In this document: in pieces, positions 47,063-58,426 of the stretch
How positions within the stretch are numbered: the first letter of the stretch is position 1
How the letters are laid out: every line of letters starts with the position of its first letter
Assembly: GCA_963082975.1 (NCBI GenBank)
Contig: OY720346.1
Coordinates: forward strand, 24,794,720-24,858,719
DNA: 64,000 nucleotides
Source: Labia minor
Taxonomy: Eukaryota; Arthropoda; Insecta; Dermaptera; Spongiphoridae
Direction of reading: 5' to 3'
Notes under the pieces: model-generated
Database searches by the model: none
The model's input: only the letters and a program-made list of their open reading frames with translations
What the model was told of the DNA's origin: nothing
Position numbers and translations under genes: made by a program

Positions 47063-47370
47063 CGGGAGTAAAATTTCAAAATGGATGCCATTTACGTCAC
47101 CCATATATAATTTTCAATTAAGAAATTAATAATGAAGCTGTAAGTTTCAAGAGATGTAATCAATAAAACTCAATTTTTCTTTATAAATACTATATCTAGT
47201 GTGAATTTGAAAAAAATCGTTAGAGCGGTTTTTGAGAACCAATGGTTATAGATAAATAGATAGATATATACAATTTTAGCTAGCATAATAAGATAAGATA
47301 TATATCGTGAAATAATTAAAATTCTCAAGTCAAATATACAGCGTGCACGCATACCGACGCATGTAATTGT

Positions 47371-47940
47371 GTGTGTGAACATGGTCGGCGATTCACACGC
47401 CAACACATACAGTTATGTGCGTCGATGACCATTCACGTTATTTATCCGAATCTCAACATTACTTTAACACTACTAAATCAATTTAAAATTATTATTGCAT
47501 TTAAAACTGCTTTTCTCTACTCCACAGATTTCACTATGCCGAAAAAAAATAACGACCAAAATTTAGACGATATTATTTATTTCATACACCTTTCACTACT
47601 GGTTTATAGCCACACAGGTGCTAATGCACTTGAACGAGGCGAAGATAAAATCCCTCTAATTCTCGGGGGAGATTTTAATGTAAATTTTGGATCTGATGAT
47701 TCGTTGCCGTTGATCAACTTTCTTCGAGAAACATTTGGTCTGCTTATAAATAACGATCCCAAGGAATCAACAACAAAATCTGGAACTACAATAGATGCTG
47801 TTTTTACACGTTATATAGAAAATATCGAATCACGAACATATATATCTTATTTTAGTTATCACAAGCCATTAATATCAGTATTACCAATTGAAGCACCAAC
47901 CGACAATAGTACAGGCAATGTAGATATGATGATAGAGTAG
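47371..47940 (+). pseudogene. C-terminal half of an endonuclease/exonuclease/phosphatase (EEP) domain
   Basis: A 189-codon frame is open to the TAG at 47938. The convincing part begins at about 47536 (MPKKNNDQNLDD). It contains 'DKIPLILGGDFNVNF' (the EEP metal/phosphate-binding GDFN box), 'STTKSGTTIDAVFTR' (C-terminal structural block) and 'ISYFSYHKPLISVL', where YHKP stands at the catalytic SDHxP position. The N-terminal half with the catalytic Glu is missing, so it should be inactive alone. Very similar EEP tails are known from Helentron and PIF1-helicase-associated proteins of arthropods, where EEP follows the helicase. Here the stop lies about 140 bp before the inverted terminal motif, i.e. 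at the expected 3' position. A TCCACAG|ATTTC acceptor-like site precedes the domain at about 47527. Confidence 0.75.
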
Positions 47941-48136
47941 ATAATAATAATAATAAAGCGAATATTTGTTACGAAAATTTTATACTGTTATATGTCTTTC
48001 GAAATGATCCCTTTATTTTTCTCTATTTCTCTCTCACTCACACTCTCAACTAAATTTTATCTTATTCTCTAGATTCTAAGAAGTTTCACTTCCGCCACGT
48101 GTACGATGCTGCACATTTTGCTTTTTTTTTTTTTTG

Positions 48137-49328
48137 TTTATGTATATGTATGTATATATAAATAAGAATTTAATTAAAATTCTCTAAATATATATTTTAC
48201 TTTTATCTACAACATCCGATAAAGAAGTAAATGATGTAAATTTTACAGATGATGAAATATTATGATATATTAATTTTTAAATTAATATTTGGAATCTCAA
48301 ACTAGTATTTAAATAAATATACGAGCTCTTACAAAGAGAACATGAGAAAAAATATTTTTACTTTCCACTCAACTTTTTAAAATAATATTTCAAAAATAAT
48401 TTATCATTTTTTCACTATTTTATATTTCTAATTTTACTGGATTAAAGTTAAATTTACAAGTAAGTAATTGAAAATGTGAGTCGTTTACACATATGTCAAG
48501 ATCAAATGAGATGTTTACCTTCTCGATAACTCTTTATAATAATATTTAAAAATCAAATAATTGCCAGTTTTTTCAAGTTTAAAATACAGATTTTTTCGCA
48601 TATATTATTTCCCTTGTTAAAATAAAAGAATTTTAAACTTTTTTTTTTATTTACAAATTCAATTTCAATTAATTATCATGTTATTTACTTTCCAGGGAGT
48701 TTAAATATTAAATGAAAGTTTTAAACATTGATCTTTTTTGTTATATCAGCTTTACTTTATCTCAGCTTCTATTTTTCGTCTGATCCTACTTAATTTCCCC
48801 ATCAAACGAACCATCAATGTTACATCTCAAGATAAGATTGGACCACTTGACAAGGCACCCTTTAGAAATGTATTTCCTTGAGGCTGAAGATCAAAGTTTA
48901 GATTGTTTAACCAGTAGGCCTTTGAGAAAAAAAAAATTGTTTTCAATGGGATTTGGAATATATTTTGAAACATTCCTATTACTTATTTCCAAATTTTTTT
49001 CTTGTTTTTATTTTGAATTGAAATCAATTCTCAAGTTTCTTTTTCTAATTTAAATAAAAAAAAGTTAATTTCAAATAAATAAAAACATGAAATTGAATTT
49101 AATTGAAAATTCTAATTTTATTATAAAAAAAGCGTTTAAATAAGCACTTTAGTTTTAATTCATTCAATTATTTATATTTATTGGTTATTATATATATATA
49201 TATAAATTATAATTTGTTTTCGCTTACTATTCTTTATAAACAAAAGTGTTTCAAATATAGTTTTGTATTTCTTTTGTAATTAAAAAAAAATACTAAATTT
49301 TATAATTTAAAAGTACATAAAAATAATA
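48137..49328. other. AT-rich spacer between element copies
   Basis: A 78-codon plus-strand frame at 48817-49053 starts 'MLHLKIRLDHLTRHPLEMYF' and is otherwise low complexity; not recognised. Confidence 0.4.
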
Positions 49329-49336
49329 ATAGTAAT

Positions 49337-49738
49337 CAGTGGCGGATTAAGTTGATTGAGGGCCCCGGGCGGTAAAATTGAAATGGGCCCTCTGTTATTT
49401 ACAATTATAATTGAAAGACAAATTTTGTTTATATTATAATTTAGGCTGTTTCATACTTATATATATAGTACTTATGTAAAAAATACATAATTTTTACTGT
49501 GGTCGCCGAGACCCAAAATTGATTATTTTTTCTTAAGTTAGTCGGGGTTCAAACACGACCGAATAAAGATCTGTTGTTCAATAAAGATCTATTATTATTT
49601 AAACTCCGATTATCCATAAACTCAACAGTTTTTTTAAATTTTTTTTAGGGAAATATTTTTATTTAGGTTTCGGTGGGCCCCTCGGGTTGGTGGGCCCCGG
49701 GCGGCCGCCCGGTCCGCCCGGCGTTTAATCCACCTCTG
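49337..49738. mobile_element. 402-bp hAT-type element
   Basis: The ends are CAGTGGCGGATTAAG and GTTTAATCCACCTCTG. They are flanked by ATAGTAAT (49329-49336) and ATTGTAAT (49739-49746), an 8-bp duplication with one mismatch. GGGCCCC/CCCGGG blocks lie next to both ends. A retroposon-like tail (AATAAAGATCT...TATTATTATT, about 49560-49600) sits inside. No transposase is present. Confidence 0.78.
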
Positions 49739-49746
49739 ATTGTAAT

Positions 49747-50574
49747 AATAATAAAAAGAAGAAAACTAAAGGACCAATTTTATTAATATTTGAATATATA
49801 ATTTAGATCACTGACTGACCTAGGATGTGTTTGTAAGATAAGCAAAAATAAAAAACTAATAAAGAATAGTAGAAGGGCTTATTGAGAGATAATAGATGAA
49901 TTTTCAAGCTTTCTATGTCAAATATTGCGTAGAAAAGAATATATCTTGATAAAATTATGCATGATGCTGTTAATTAATTGAACTATGATAAAGTGTGTAA
50001 ATAAATATCAAAACTTATAGATCATAATGAAAATGTATATTTTTATATTTTTTATAATATGTATCTGATAAATTTAATGATCGGTTTTGAGGCACTATTT
50101 CATCTATCCATGTCGGTGTCATGGAAAATGTATAATAATAAATTAAAGAAGCGCAAAGCGACTCCCTAGTTGAATGACTTGATAAATCTATTTAGTCGTT
50201 CATGAATATTCATCAAAGATAAAAGCTTAAAAAGTTACATATAGATAGATGTAACATATATATATATAATATGCAACAAAAAAGATCGTTGATTGTTTAA
50301 TTCACCTCCTGATCCATTAGTAAGTAAAGTAATTATAAAATGAATCAATAATTTGGAAAATGGAATGAAGTATTTAATTTACATAATATTTTCATTGATA
50401 ATGTTAGTTTTTTTTATCTTATACCTCTTCTGCACACTAAAGGTGTTTTAAAATTTTTAAACTGTATAAATAAGTTAATGTTGAATATTAATAAATTAAT
50501 CTAAACGAGTTAATCTTGAATAGTAATCGATCCAAAATCATAGTTGTCATTTGTTGAAGATTTTAATCTTATTT
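49747..50574. other. AT-rich spacer, nothing recognised
   Basis: No gene or repeat match was seen between the hAT and the second 3.1-kb element. Confidence 0.5.
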
Positions 50575-51214
50575 TTTTTGAAGTGAAACTTCTTTAGCGG
50601 CGTCCTGACATTTGGTTGAGAATGGAGAGTGAATTGAAAAATTGAAATTTCGTAACGCGTTACGAAACGCAAGAGAGAAAAAAGATATAGATATAACGAG
50701 TGAGAATGAGATAGCCTCTATCTCCGACTCTCTTTTGTGCGGTGTTTCGTTTTTGAGAGAGAGGCTATCTGGGTCTTTCTTTTGTCCGGTCTTTCGTCTT
50801 TGAGAAAGAGGCTATCTGCCTCTTCGTTTTGTGCTGTCTTTCGTTCTACTACGCTCTCGCTAGGTCCAAAGTCCACGGCGCGCATGCGCGGTAGTACGTT
50901 GACGCGGAATAATATTTCTCAGCTTCTACTGGGTCAAAGAATAAAAATTAGTATGACTTATGATCAAAAGAGGGCGAGATCTCCACCTTGTCCAGTAGAT
51001 ATCGCAATTAAATACAATTTGAATTTAAATATATATTAATTTCAAAATTTGCCTAAACATTTATAAAAATAAATATACATATGAAATTTGTTATTTTTTT
51101 TTAATATTAAAAAATATTTAATTTGAGATTAATTATATGTAAAAAGATCAACTATCAAATAGATTCAAACTTTTATTTTCTTTGATTAGATTATAATTAA
51201 ATATTATTTATATT

Positions 51215-51620
51215 ATTTAAAAATTATTATTAAATTTAATTAATTATAAATTATAAATAATAAATAATAAATATTAAACCAGCGCATGTTTGGCTTTTTG
51301 TTGATGGCACCACGTCACGTGTTGGCGCGTGAGATTTGCAGTGTTAAAAAATTAATTCTGGTAATTTCAGCTAATCAATCAAGCTGAAATTCTATATATA
51401 GCAGTTTTATACAATTATTAATCATGTGAAAAATTATCAAACATATATCTTTATTTTTACGGTCACTTTAGAGGAAAAAAAATCAAAACGTTGTAGGTAA
51501 TGACCCTCTTCCGGTTGAGCTACATTTCTCAAAAGTTGATAGAAAACTATGAATTTTGAATAATGTCCATGTACCAAATTTCATCATTCTAGCTCAAACC
51601 GTTTTTGCGTAATCTTGCCT

Positions 51621-51670
<50 letters not shown>

Positions 51671-51799
51671 ACACACACAGACATTTTTCTCAACCTTAGT
51701 GAAAATGATTCAGGAACCTTCAAAAAGTATAAAAACATCAAAATCTCAACATCGAAAATTTTCGTGATCGCAATACTATCTCTGGCGAGATAGTAAAAA
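51215..51799 (-). mobile_element. Family A element inside copy 2 (copy A6)
   Basis: It is the same truncated family A copy as at 45680-46264, with a slightly shorter (CA)n run. It must have been in the 3.1-kb element before that element was copied. Confidence 0.75.
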
Positions 51800-52905
51800 A
51801 TGATTCATTATTATTGGATTTGGCTGGTAATATTAATACCTGAGACACCGAGCTCGCTCTACCCTTTAAAAAATATTGATATACAATTCTTTAATTATTT
51901 ATTACAATTATTAAATGTATTAAATAATATTTTATTGAAAAAATATTAAAAATTATAAAACTATCTAAAACTTAATTAATAAAAGAACAATGAATAAATA
52001 AATCACGAAAATAGATAAAAAAAAAATGCACGCGGCGAGTTTCGATCCTTCGAACTCGGGGAGTAAAAACAATTGTTCTTACTGCTGGTCTATGATATTT
52101 TGATAATTACAAAGATATTTTTACCATCTTTCAAAGACATTTATTTGTTTTGTTGTTTTTTTTTGAGAGAGATTAATAAATATATATATATTTTATTAAA
52201 AATAAATATTTTTAATTTTATTTCGAAATTAAATAATGAATTTTAAAATATTTTAAATATAAAAAAATGTTAATACAATATCATTTAAAAAAAAGCGGGA
52301 TTAATAAATATATATATATATTTTATTAAAAATAAATATTTTTAATTTTATTTCGAAATTAAATAATAAATTTTAAAATATTTTAAATATAAAATTTCGA
52401 AATTAAATAATGAATTTTAAAATATTTTAAATATAAAAAAATGTTAATACAATATCATTTAAAAAAAAAGCGGGATTAATAAATATATATATATATTTTA
52501 TTAAAAATAAATATTTTTAATTTTATTTCGAAATTAAATTATAAATTTTAAAATATTTTAAATATAAAAAAAATATTAATACAAAATTAAAAAAAGGCGG
52601 GAGTAAAATTTCAAAATGGATGCCATTTACGTCACCCATATATAATTTTCAATTAAGAAATTAATAATGAAGCTGTAAGTTTCAAGAGATGTAATCAATA
52701 AAACTCAATTTTTCTTTATAAATACTATATCTAGTGTGAATTTGAAAAAAATCGTTAGAGCGGTTTTTGAGAACCAATGGTTATAGATAAATAGATAGAT
52801 ATATACAATTTTAGCTAGCATAATAAGATAAGATATATATCGTGAAATAATTAAAATTCTCAAGTCAAATATACAGCGTGCACGCATACCGACGCATGTA
52901 ATTGT

Positions 52906-53475
52906 GTGTGTGAACATGGTCGGCGATTCACACGCCAACACATACAGTTATGTGCGTCGATGACTATTCACGTTATTTATCCGAATCTCAACATTACTTT
53001 AACACTACTAAATCAATTTAAAATTATTATTGCATTTAAAACTGCTTTTCTCTACTCCACAGATTTCACTATGCCGAAAAAAAATAACGACCAAAATTTA
53101 GACGATATTATTTATTTCATACACCTTTCACTACTGGTTTATAGCCACACAGGTGCTAATGCACTTGAACGAGGCGAAGATAAAATCCCTCTAATTCTCG
53201 GGGGAGATTTTAATGTAAATTTTGGATCTGATGATTCGTTGCCGTTGATCAACTTTCTTCGAGAAACATTTGGTCTGCTTATAAATAACGATCCCAAGGA
53301 ATCAACAACAAAATCTGGAACTACAATAGATGCTGTTTTTACACGTTATATAGAAAATATCGAATCACGAACATATATATCTTATTTTAGTTATCACAAG
53401 CCATTAATATCAGTATTACCAATTGAAGCACCAACCGACAATAGTACAGGCAATGTAGATATGATGATAGAGTAG
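52906..53475 (+). pseudogene. C-terminal half of an EEP domain, second copy
   Basis: The predicted 189-residue frame is identical to that at 47371-47940, including GGDFNVNF, GTTIDAVF and YHKP; only silent change is seen. The N-terminal half is again absent. Identity at the protein level reflects recent copying and says nothing about selection. Confidence 0.75.
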
Positions 53476-53667
53476 ATAATAATAATAATAAAGCGAATAT
53501 TTGTTACGAAAATTTTATACTGTTATATGTCTTTCGAAATGATCCCTTTATTTTTCTCTATTTCTCTCTCACTCACACTCTCAACTAAATTTTATCTTAT
53601 TCTCTAGATTCTAAGAAGTTTCACTTCCGCCACGTGTACGATGCTGCACATTTTGCTTTTTTTTTTT

Positions 53668-55089
53668 TATTTCTCAGCTGAATGATAAATGATCTTCTAG
53701 TTATATAGCTAGTAAATAGTTTATATTACAAACATATCTAAGAATTTAAAATTTAAATGTTGTATAACAAAATATACTAAGTTCTTTTATATATATAAAA
53801 AAAAATAATAAATATCTAATGAATAAATAAATAATTTTTTTAGATATCTTATAATTATCTTTTGAATTTAAGATAATTTATCTTTTTGTTTCATTTTGAA
53901 AAGATATTGAAACTAATCAGATAAAAATTTACTATTATTCATCAAGGTCAATTATTTGCATTTAAATAATAGAAGAGAAATCATTCGTTTCATGTTTTTT
54001 TTTTATTATTAATATGGGAGATTAGAAGATGGTTTATCATACTTAAAATAGATTTCTAATTGAATATTAAAGAGCAGAAGTACAAAAGAAAGCTGAAGTT
54101 ATTCCTAGTCAATGAATAGTCAATATTTTTTATCTACAGGTCAACAGTTATTGTTGAATGGAAAATTGAAATTCATTCAAAATACCGCCAAATGAATTTT
54201 GTAAAGTATAAATAATTTCATTGTGTTGAATTAAACCTCAGGTATACTGGCGAAAATTCTCTAATGTTTATCTCCTAATAAATTTTAATTAATTTATTTA
54301 GAAATTAGAAATTCGATCCATTTTCCACAAAAAATTGTACAATCTTGCAATTATTAACTTATAAGAAGAGATCCGAAGAAGTATAAATTTCGGATATATA
54401 TAAGATGGTAGGTTTAATCAAATGGACTATAGACAGATTTGTTTGCTAAAAACATTTTATTACATTAGAAAAATTTTAAATAATTACAATACAATAATAT
54501 ATTCTTACCTAAAAACAAATTGGTTTTTATAGTCAATTCTTATCTTGTTAATAACTAAATAACTTAAGAGTATAACTAATGGTTTTCCAATTTATAAAAT
54601 CTAATTTACCTAACCTTAACACACAACAATTCCGTCTCATTATTGTAATACAAACTTAGAAATATTAACTTAATAAAATTAATATTATTTATTTATTAAT
54701 ACCAATTAATAATATTAATTATTTATAAATAATTCATAATAATAATAAATTGTGATACCAACTTAGGAATATTAAAATAATATAATTATTATTTTACATA
54801 TATATATATAGGTATATTAGTTAAAACATAAGATAAACTGCCGCTCGGAACTTTAAAAATTTATTATTTACAATTCTTTACAGTTTTAAGAATATTGTGG
54901 TTTATTCAGGAATAGATTGATAGGGCGATTATTATGAATATCCCATTTCTACTTTTCTTATTTTATTAAATTCCTTTATGTGTACATTATCCATTTATAG
55001 ATAATCAAAGTATTTCTTTTTTCAAAAACCCAGAAATTATTTTTTGAGATAATTTATGTAAAGCCTTGAGCTCTTCACCCGATAGCTGT
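53668..55089. other. AT-rich spacer, nothing recognised
   Basis: No gene, RNA or repeat match was seen. Confidence 0.5.
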
Positions 55090-55280
55090 TTATACATGTT
55101 CGACAATGAATAGAAAAATATTTATATTATTCTAGTAATTCTCTCTCTCCCTCATAAAATTATTAAAATAGAATATCAATTTGTGTATTTCGAATTCTAA
55201 TAATATTATATATTGAAAATATTTAATTTGTTTTAAAAGTTCACATTTAATTAATTTAATATTATTAGATTATATTTATC
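55090..55280 (+). repeat. Repeat family F, copy F3 (partial)
   Basis: It shares 'CGACAATGAATA', 'TTCTAGTAATTC' and 'TTCACATTTAATTAATTTAA' with 41520-41665, in the same order and with considerable divergence. Confidence 0.45.
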
Positions 55281-55319
55281 GCATTAATTATTTAAAATAA
55301 GATATTCTTTAATTAATTA

Positions 55320-55690
55320 TTACTATCTTGCAAATTTGAATTGCATAATCAAACTTTTTGAAAATTAATTAAAATTTTATTCTATCCGATCATAGGATTT
55401 AAGGTTTTTAACATCATTTTCACTGGTAACATTTTATTGAAATAAGAAGGGATTCAACATTGTTTTGATTTATATTTCAACGTAAATAAAAACTTTACCT
55501 TCTTTTTAAGTTAAAATTTAAAAAGTTAATTGCGGTATTTTCAGCGATTCAATCAAGCTGAAATTCTATATATAGCAGTTTTATACAATTTTTAATGATG
55601 GGAAAAACTACCAAAAATATATCTTTATTTTTGCAATCTGTTTAGAGGGAAAAAAATGAAAACGTGGTAAGTGAGATAGTAAAAATCATA
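55320..55690 (-). mobile_element. Family A element with large internal deletion (copy A7)
   Basis: It keeps a decayed inner motif ACTATCTTGCAAATTTGAAT (about 55321-55340), the TTTCAGC stem, TCTATATATAGC and the 'ATATATCTTTATTTTTGC' block. It jumps from 'AACGTGGTAAGT' straight to GAGATAGTAAAAA, so the core and microsatellite are gone. Confidence 0.6.
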
Positions 55691-57386
55691 CAAATACAAT
55701 ATACTACTAATAATTAATACTAATAATATTCATATTAATATGTATAATTTTTCCAAAAGCCTACTTAAATCATTGTATTTATTGATACTTGTTATTAATT
55801 ACTTTAATTAAGAAAAGACCAACTATAAATGAGGCCTAACCAGATCGATTCTTCACTTCAAAACTTCTTAATATGTGAATATGTGAATAAAAATGCTCGC
55901 ACGATTTTAAAGATCAGAAAAAGAAAGATATACGATTTTTGCTAATATTATACGATTAGAATAGGTATTAAAATATGGTTCTGAAATTGTGCTTTGGGGG
56001 ATCAGGTTGAAAAAATCCCTCCAAGAATTTTTATAATTAAAATTTATAATAAATTAATTTCTATAATTATAATTTTAAGAGAGTCCCTCCAATATCAATC
56101 TATAATATTAATTGAAGTAAACCAGGAGGGTGAGTCTTTAGCTTTCCCACTTCCGGTCCTTTCAATTTCAATCTTGTCCCCCACGAACTCGATTGGATCC
56201 CATTAAAAGAGAGATTAGATTTCGCAGTCCATTCTGTTCATAAAATAGTAGGTAAGACGGTATAAAAAAAATGTCATTGTCAGCTGAAAATAAAAACCGT
56301 GTCATTTTACTTTTTCTATTTAATACACTTTATGTAATATAACTTTCTCATATCTAAACCCATTTGAACATTACTTCTAATTAAATATAAATTTCCAAAG
56401 GTATTTTTCAATTCACTTATTTAATGGGATTGTTTGAAATGACAATTTATCCTTGGCTTAATAGGGAAAATCGATTTATTTCATGACCACCCTGGCTGGT
56501 CTTGATGTGTGCGGTTTGGCGATTTTTTCGCCGGTTTGTCTTTTTGCAAGGCGGAATTGCGAGAGAAAGAGATCGGATTGCAAAAGACACCTCCATGACT
56601 CACCCGACTCTCTTTTCATTCATTATTCTCTCATTATCGATTGCTCCATTCATTATCAATGACGCCTTGCTAGAGATTACTTTCGAAAAAAAAAAAAACT
56701 AAAAAATTAAATTATACTTTAAAAAAAATATAAATGTATTAATTATATTAATCTATGCATTAAAAAAAACATGAATTTAATTCTATTTATCTATATTTTA
56801 CAAGGTAAATACTTATTAATTCTTATGCAACAACCTGGAGATTTATATTTGAAAAGAAAACAATATACTATTCTAATTTACTTTACGTTCAAGTCTTAAA
56901 AACAAAACTAGTAATTAAACTTATGATAATGTAACAAGCTTAAAATACTTATATCTTAGATTTAATTACTTGCTTTTTCTAATTATTAAATTGATCCATT
57001 CACTTCTAATCTACTTTAAAAAAATGTAAATATTTGAATCTACAAAGTAAAATTCTAATTCTCTGTATAATTATTAATTTTTATGTTATTAATATGTCAA
57101 ATTATAACTCTCGAATATCTTATCTAATTAAGTCAATTTAATTAGAATGTTGGAGCAACTTCTAATTACCTCAATCCCTTACAAATTCAGTAAGTGAAAA
57201 TAAATTTAAGTTTAAATTAAATCATCTAGAAGGTTTGTTAAGAACTAAAACACCTTCTGAATTCAATTCTAAGAAATTAAAATGAACTAACTTGATCAAA
57301 TTGATTCAATTTCTAATAAATATTGAATCTTGAGTAGGAGGAGCATATTGATCCTCGAAGGATGATGGAAAATAAGAAAATATATC
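55691..57386. other. AT-rich spacer with a GC-richer patch at 56498-56640
   Basis: The patch ('TTCGCCGGTTTGTC', 'GCGAGAGAAAGAGATC') vaguely resembles the 5' region of the 3.1-kb element in composition but does not align convincingly. A 70-codon frame at 55994-56206 is not recognised. Confidence 0.35.
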
Positions 57387-57500
57387 ATCTAATCCAGTGA
57401 TTCTCAATCTTTTTTTACGGCGGCACACTTTTAAAGGTTTAAAAATTTGGCGGCACACAAAGAAAAAGAAAAAGATAAGTGTAAAATGTTACCATATTGA

Positions 57501-57612
57501 AAATAAGTTGACCTGAGGCCAGGTCCGAACCGACCGACGGTTTGAAGTAAATTAGCAGCTACAGAAACAATTTCAAATAATTTTAATATATCTATTAATG
57601 TAATAAAAAAGT
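57501..57612 (-). mobile_element. Extra hairpin-end fragment of family C (C5a)
   Basis: It repeats the outer 110 bp of the adjacent C5b: GTTGACCTGAGGCCAGG, ACCGACCGACG, then 'TAATATATCTATTAATG', followed by about 12 unrelated bases before C5b starts. Confidence 0.7.
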
Positions 57613-57624
57613 GGTCCCAAACTG

Positions 57625-58251
57625 AAATAAGTTGACCTGTGGCCAGGCGCAGAACCGACCGACGGTTTGAAATAAATAAATTTTCAGCTAGAGAAACAAT
57701 TTCAAATAATTTAAATGTATCTATTAATGCAATAAAAAACAGATATGGATATATAACATAAATATTTTTAATTTTATTTTATTTATAAAATATAAGTAGG
57801 AGCTGGTTGTAACGTCATGAAGGACTGGGTGACGTCATATAATTTTAAATTAAGAAAACACTATTAAAGATGATTTTTTTCGAGGATAAAACCAATACAA
57901 AGTGCATGATTCGTGGAGATATGTAAAAAATCGCCTCATGTGAAATTTGGTGTGAAAATAACCCTTCCCTTCCTATCCTCGATCGCTAATACTACTATTT
58001 TCGGTTTCCGGATATACACCAAAAGTTGATCAATTCATCATACTGATGCATTAAGTAAATATACCAAATTTTATCAAAATCCGTTGAGCCGTTCAAGCTG
58101 TACACATCTATACGGACGGACAGACAGACATCATGCTAAAAATACTTTTTTCTGTTAACAAAATACATGATTGGTGGAGATATGTAAAATTCTCCTCAAG
58201 TGAAATTTGGTGTGAAAACAATACCTCCTTACTATCGTCGGTCGGTAAAAA
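57625..58251 (-). mobile_element. Family C element, structurally complete (copy C5b)
   Basis: The hairpin end is GACCTGTGGCCAGG with the inner motif ACCGACCGACG (57654-57664). It continues with a decayed first and an intact second TGACGTCA (about 57810-57837), the 'TCGGTTTCCGG' block, 'ATCAAAATCCGTTGAGCCG', a short GGAC/GACA run (about 58114-58130), and CGTCGGTCGGT-AAAAA (58236-58251). It is the reference copy for family C, at about 625 bp. The frame at 58133-58336 is not a gene. Confidence 0.8.
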
Positions 58252-58426
58252 TTCAGAAAAAAAAGTCGGAAATGTTCAAGAACCTAGTCCCAAAAACCTT
58301 TTACCATTTTTTTTTTTTTTTTTAGAACCAAATTGAAAAAATTTAGGAAAAAACGTTTAAGAGCCCCGTAATCTCGCGGCACACTAAAGTGCCGCAGCAC
58401 AGTGGTTGAGAATCACTGATCTAATC

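Larger units (their letters stand above)
45036..48136 (+). mobile_element. 3.1-kb Helentron-like element carrying an EEP endonuclease domain (copy 1)
   Basis: The left end is TTTTT-GAAGTGAAACTTCTT (from 45036). The inverse AAGAAGTTTCACTTC lies at about 48079-48093. It is followed by CGCCAC, a hairpin GTGTA-CGATGC-TGCAC and ATTTTGC next to a T-run. A terminal motif at the left edge, its inverse just inside the right edge and a closing 3' hairpin are the Helentron plan. The second copy (50575-53667) is identical at all inspected positions except a few bases of (CA)n length, one C/T change (at 47430 here) and differences in the flanking T-run. The flanks differ on both sides, so these are insertions rather than one large duplication. 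Contents in order are a GC-richer 5' region, a nested family A element (45680-46264), AT-rich tandem units, a short block like family C (about 47090-47145) and the EEP frame. The Rep/helicase part is missing. Confidence 0.65.
50575..53667 (+). mobile_element. 3.1-kb Helentron-like element carrying an EEP domain (copy 2)
   Basis: It has the same content and order as the copy at 45036-48136: terminal GAAGTGAAACTTCTT at 50580, the 20-bp palindrome at 50648-50667, family A at about 51215-51799, AT-rich tandem units at about 52172-52600, the EEP frame at 52906-53475, inverse motif and hairpin at about 53614-53650. Visible differences from copy 1 are a (CA)n run 4 bp shorter and T for C at 52965, silent in the EEP frame. 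Left and right flanks are unrelated to those of copy 1 beyond the T-runs. Confidence 0.65.
57395..58418. mobile_element. hAT-type element with perfect target duplication, invaded by family C
   Basis: The ends are CAGTGATTCTCAATC and GGTTGAGAATCACTG, flanked by a perfect 8-bp ATCTAATC (57387-57394 and 58419-58426). GGCGGCACAC (left) and GCGGCACACT/GTGCCGC (right) mark the inner ends. Without the family C insert (57501-58251) the element would be about 270 bp. No transposase is present. Confidence 0.85.

Noticed and set aside
45036..53667. Reading the twin 3.1-kb copies as one segmental duplication
   Set aside because: Homology stops at the terminal motifs on both sides and the flanks are unrelated, which fits two insertions better. 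An assembly artefact cannot be excluded.
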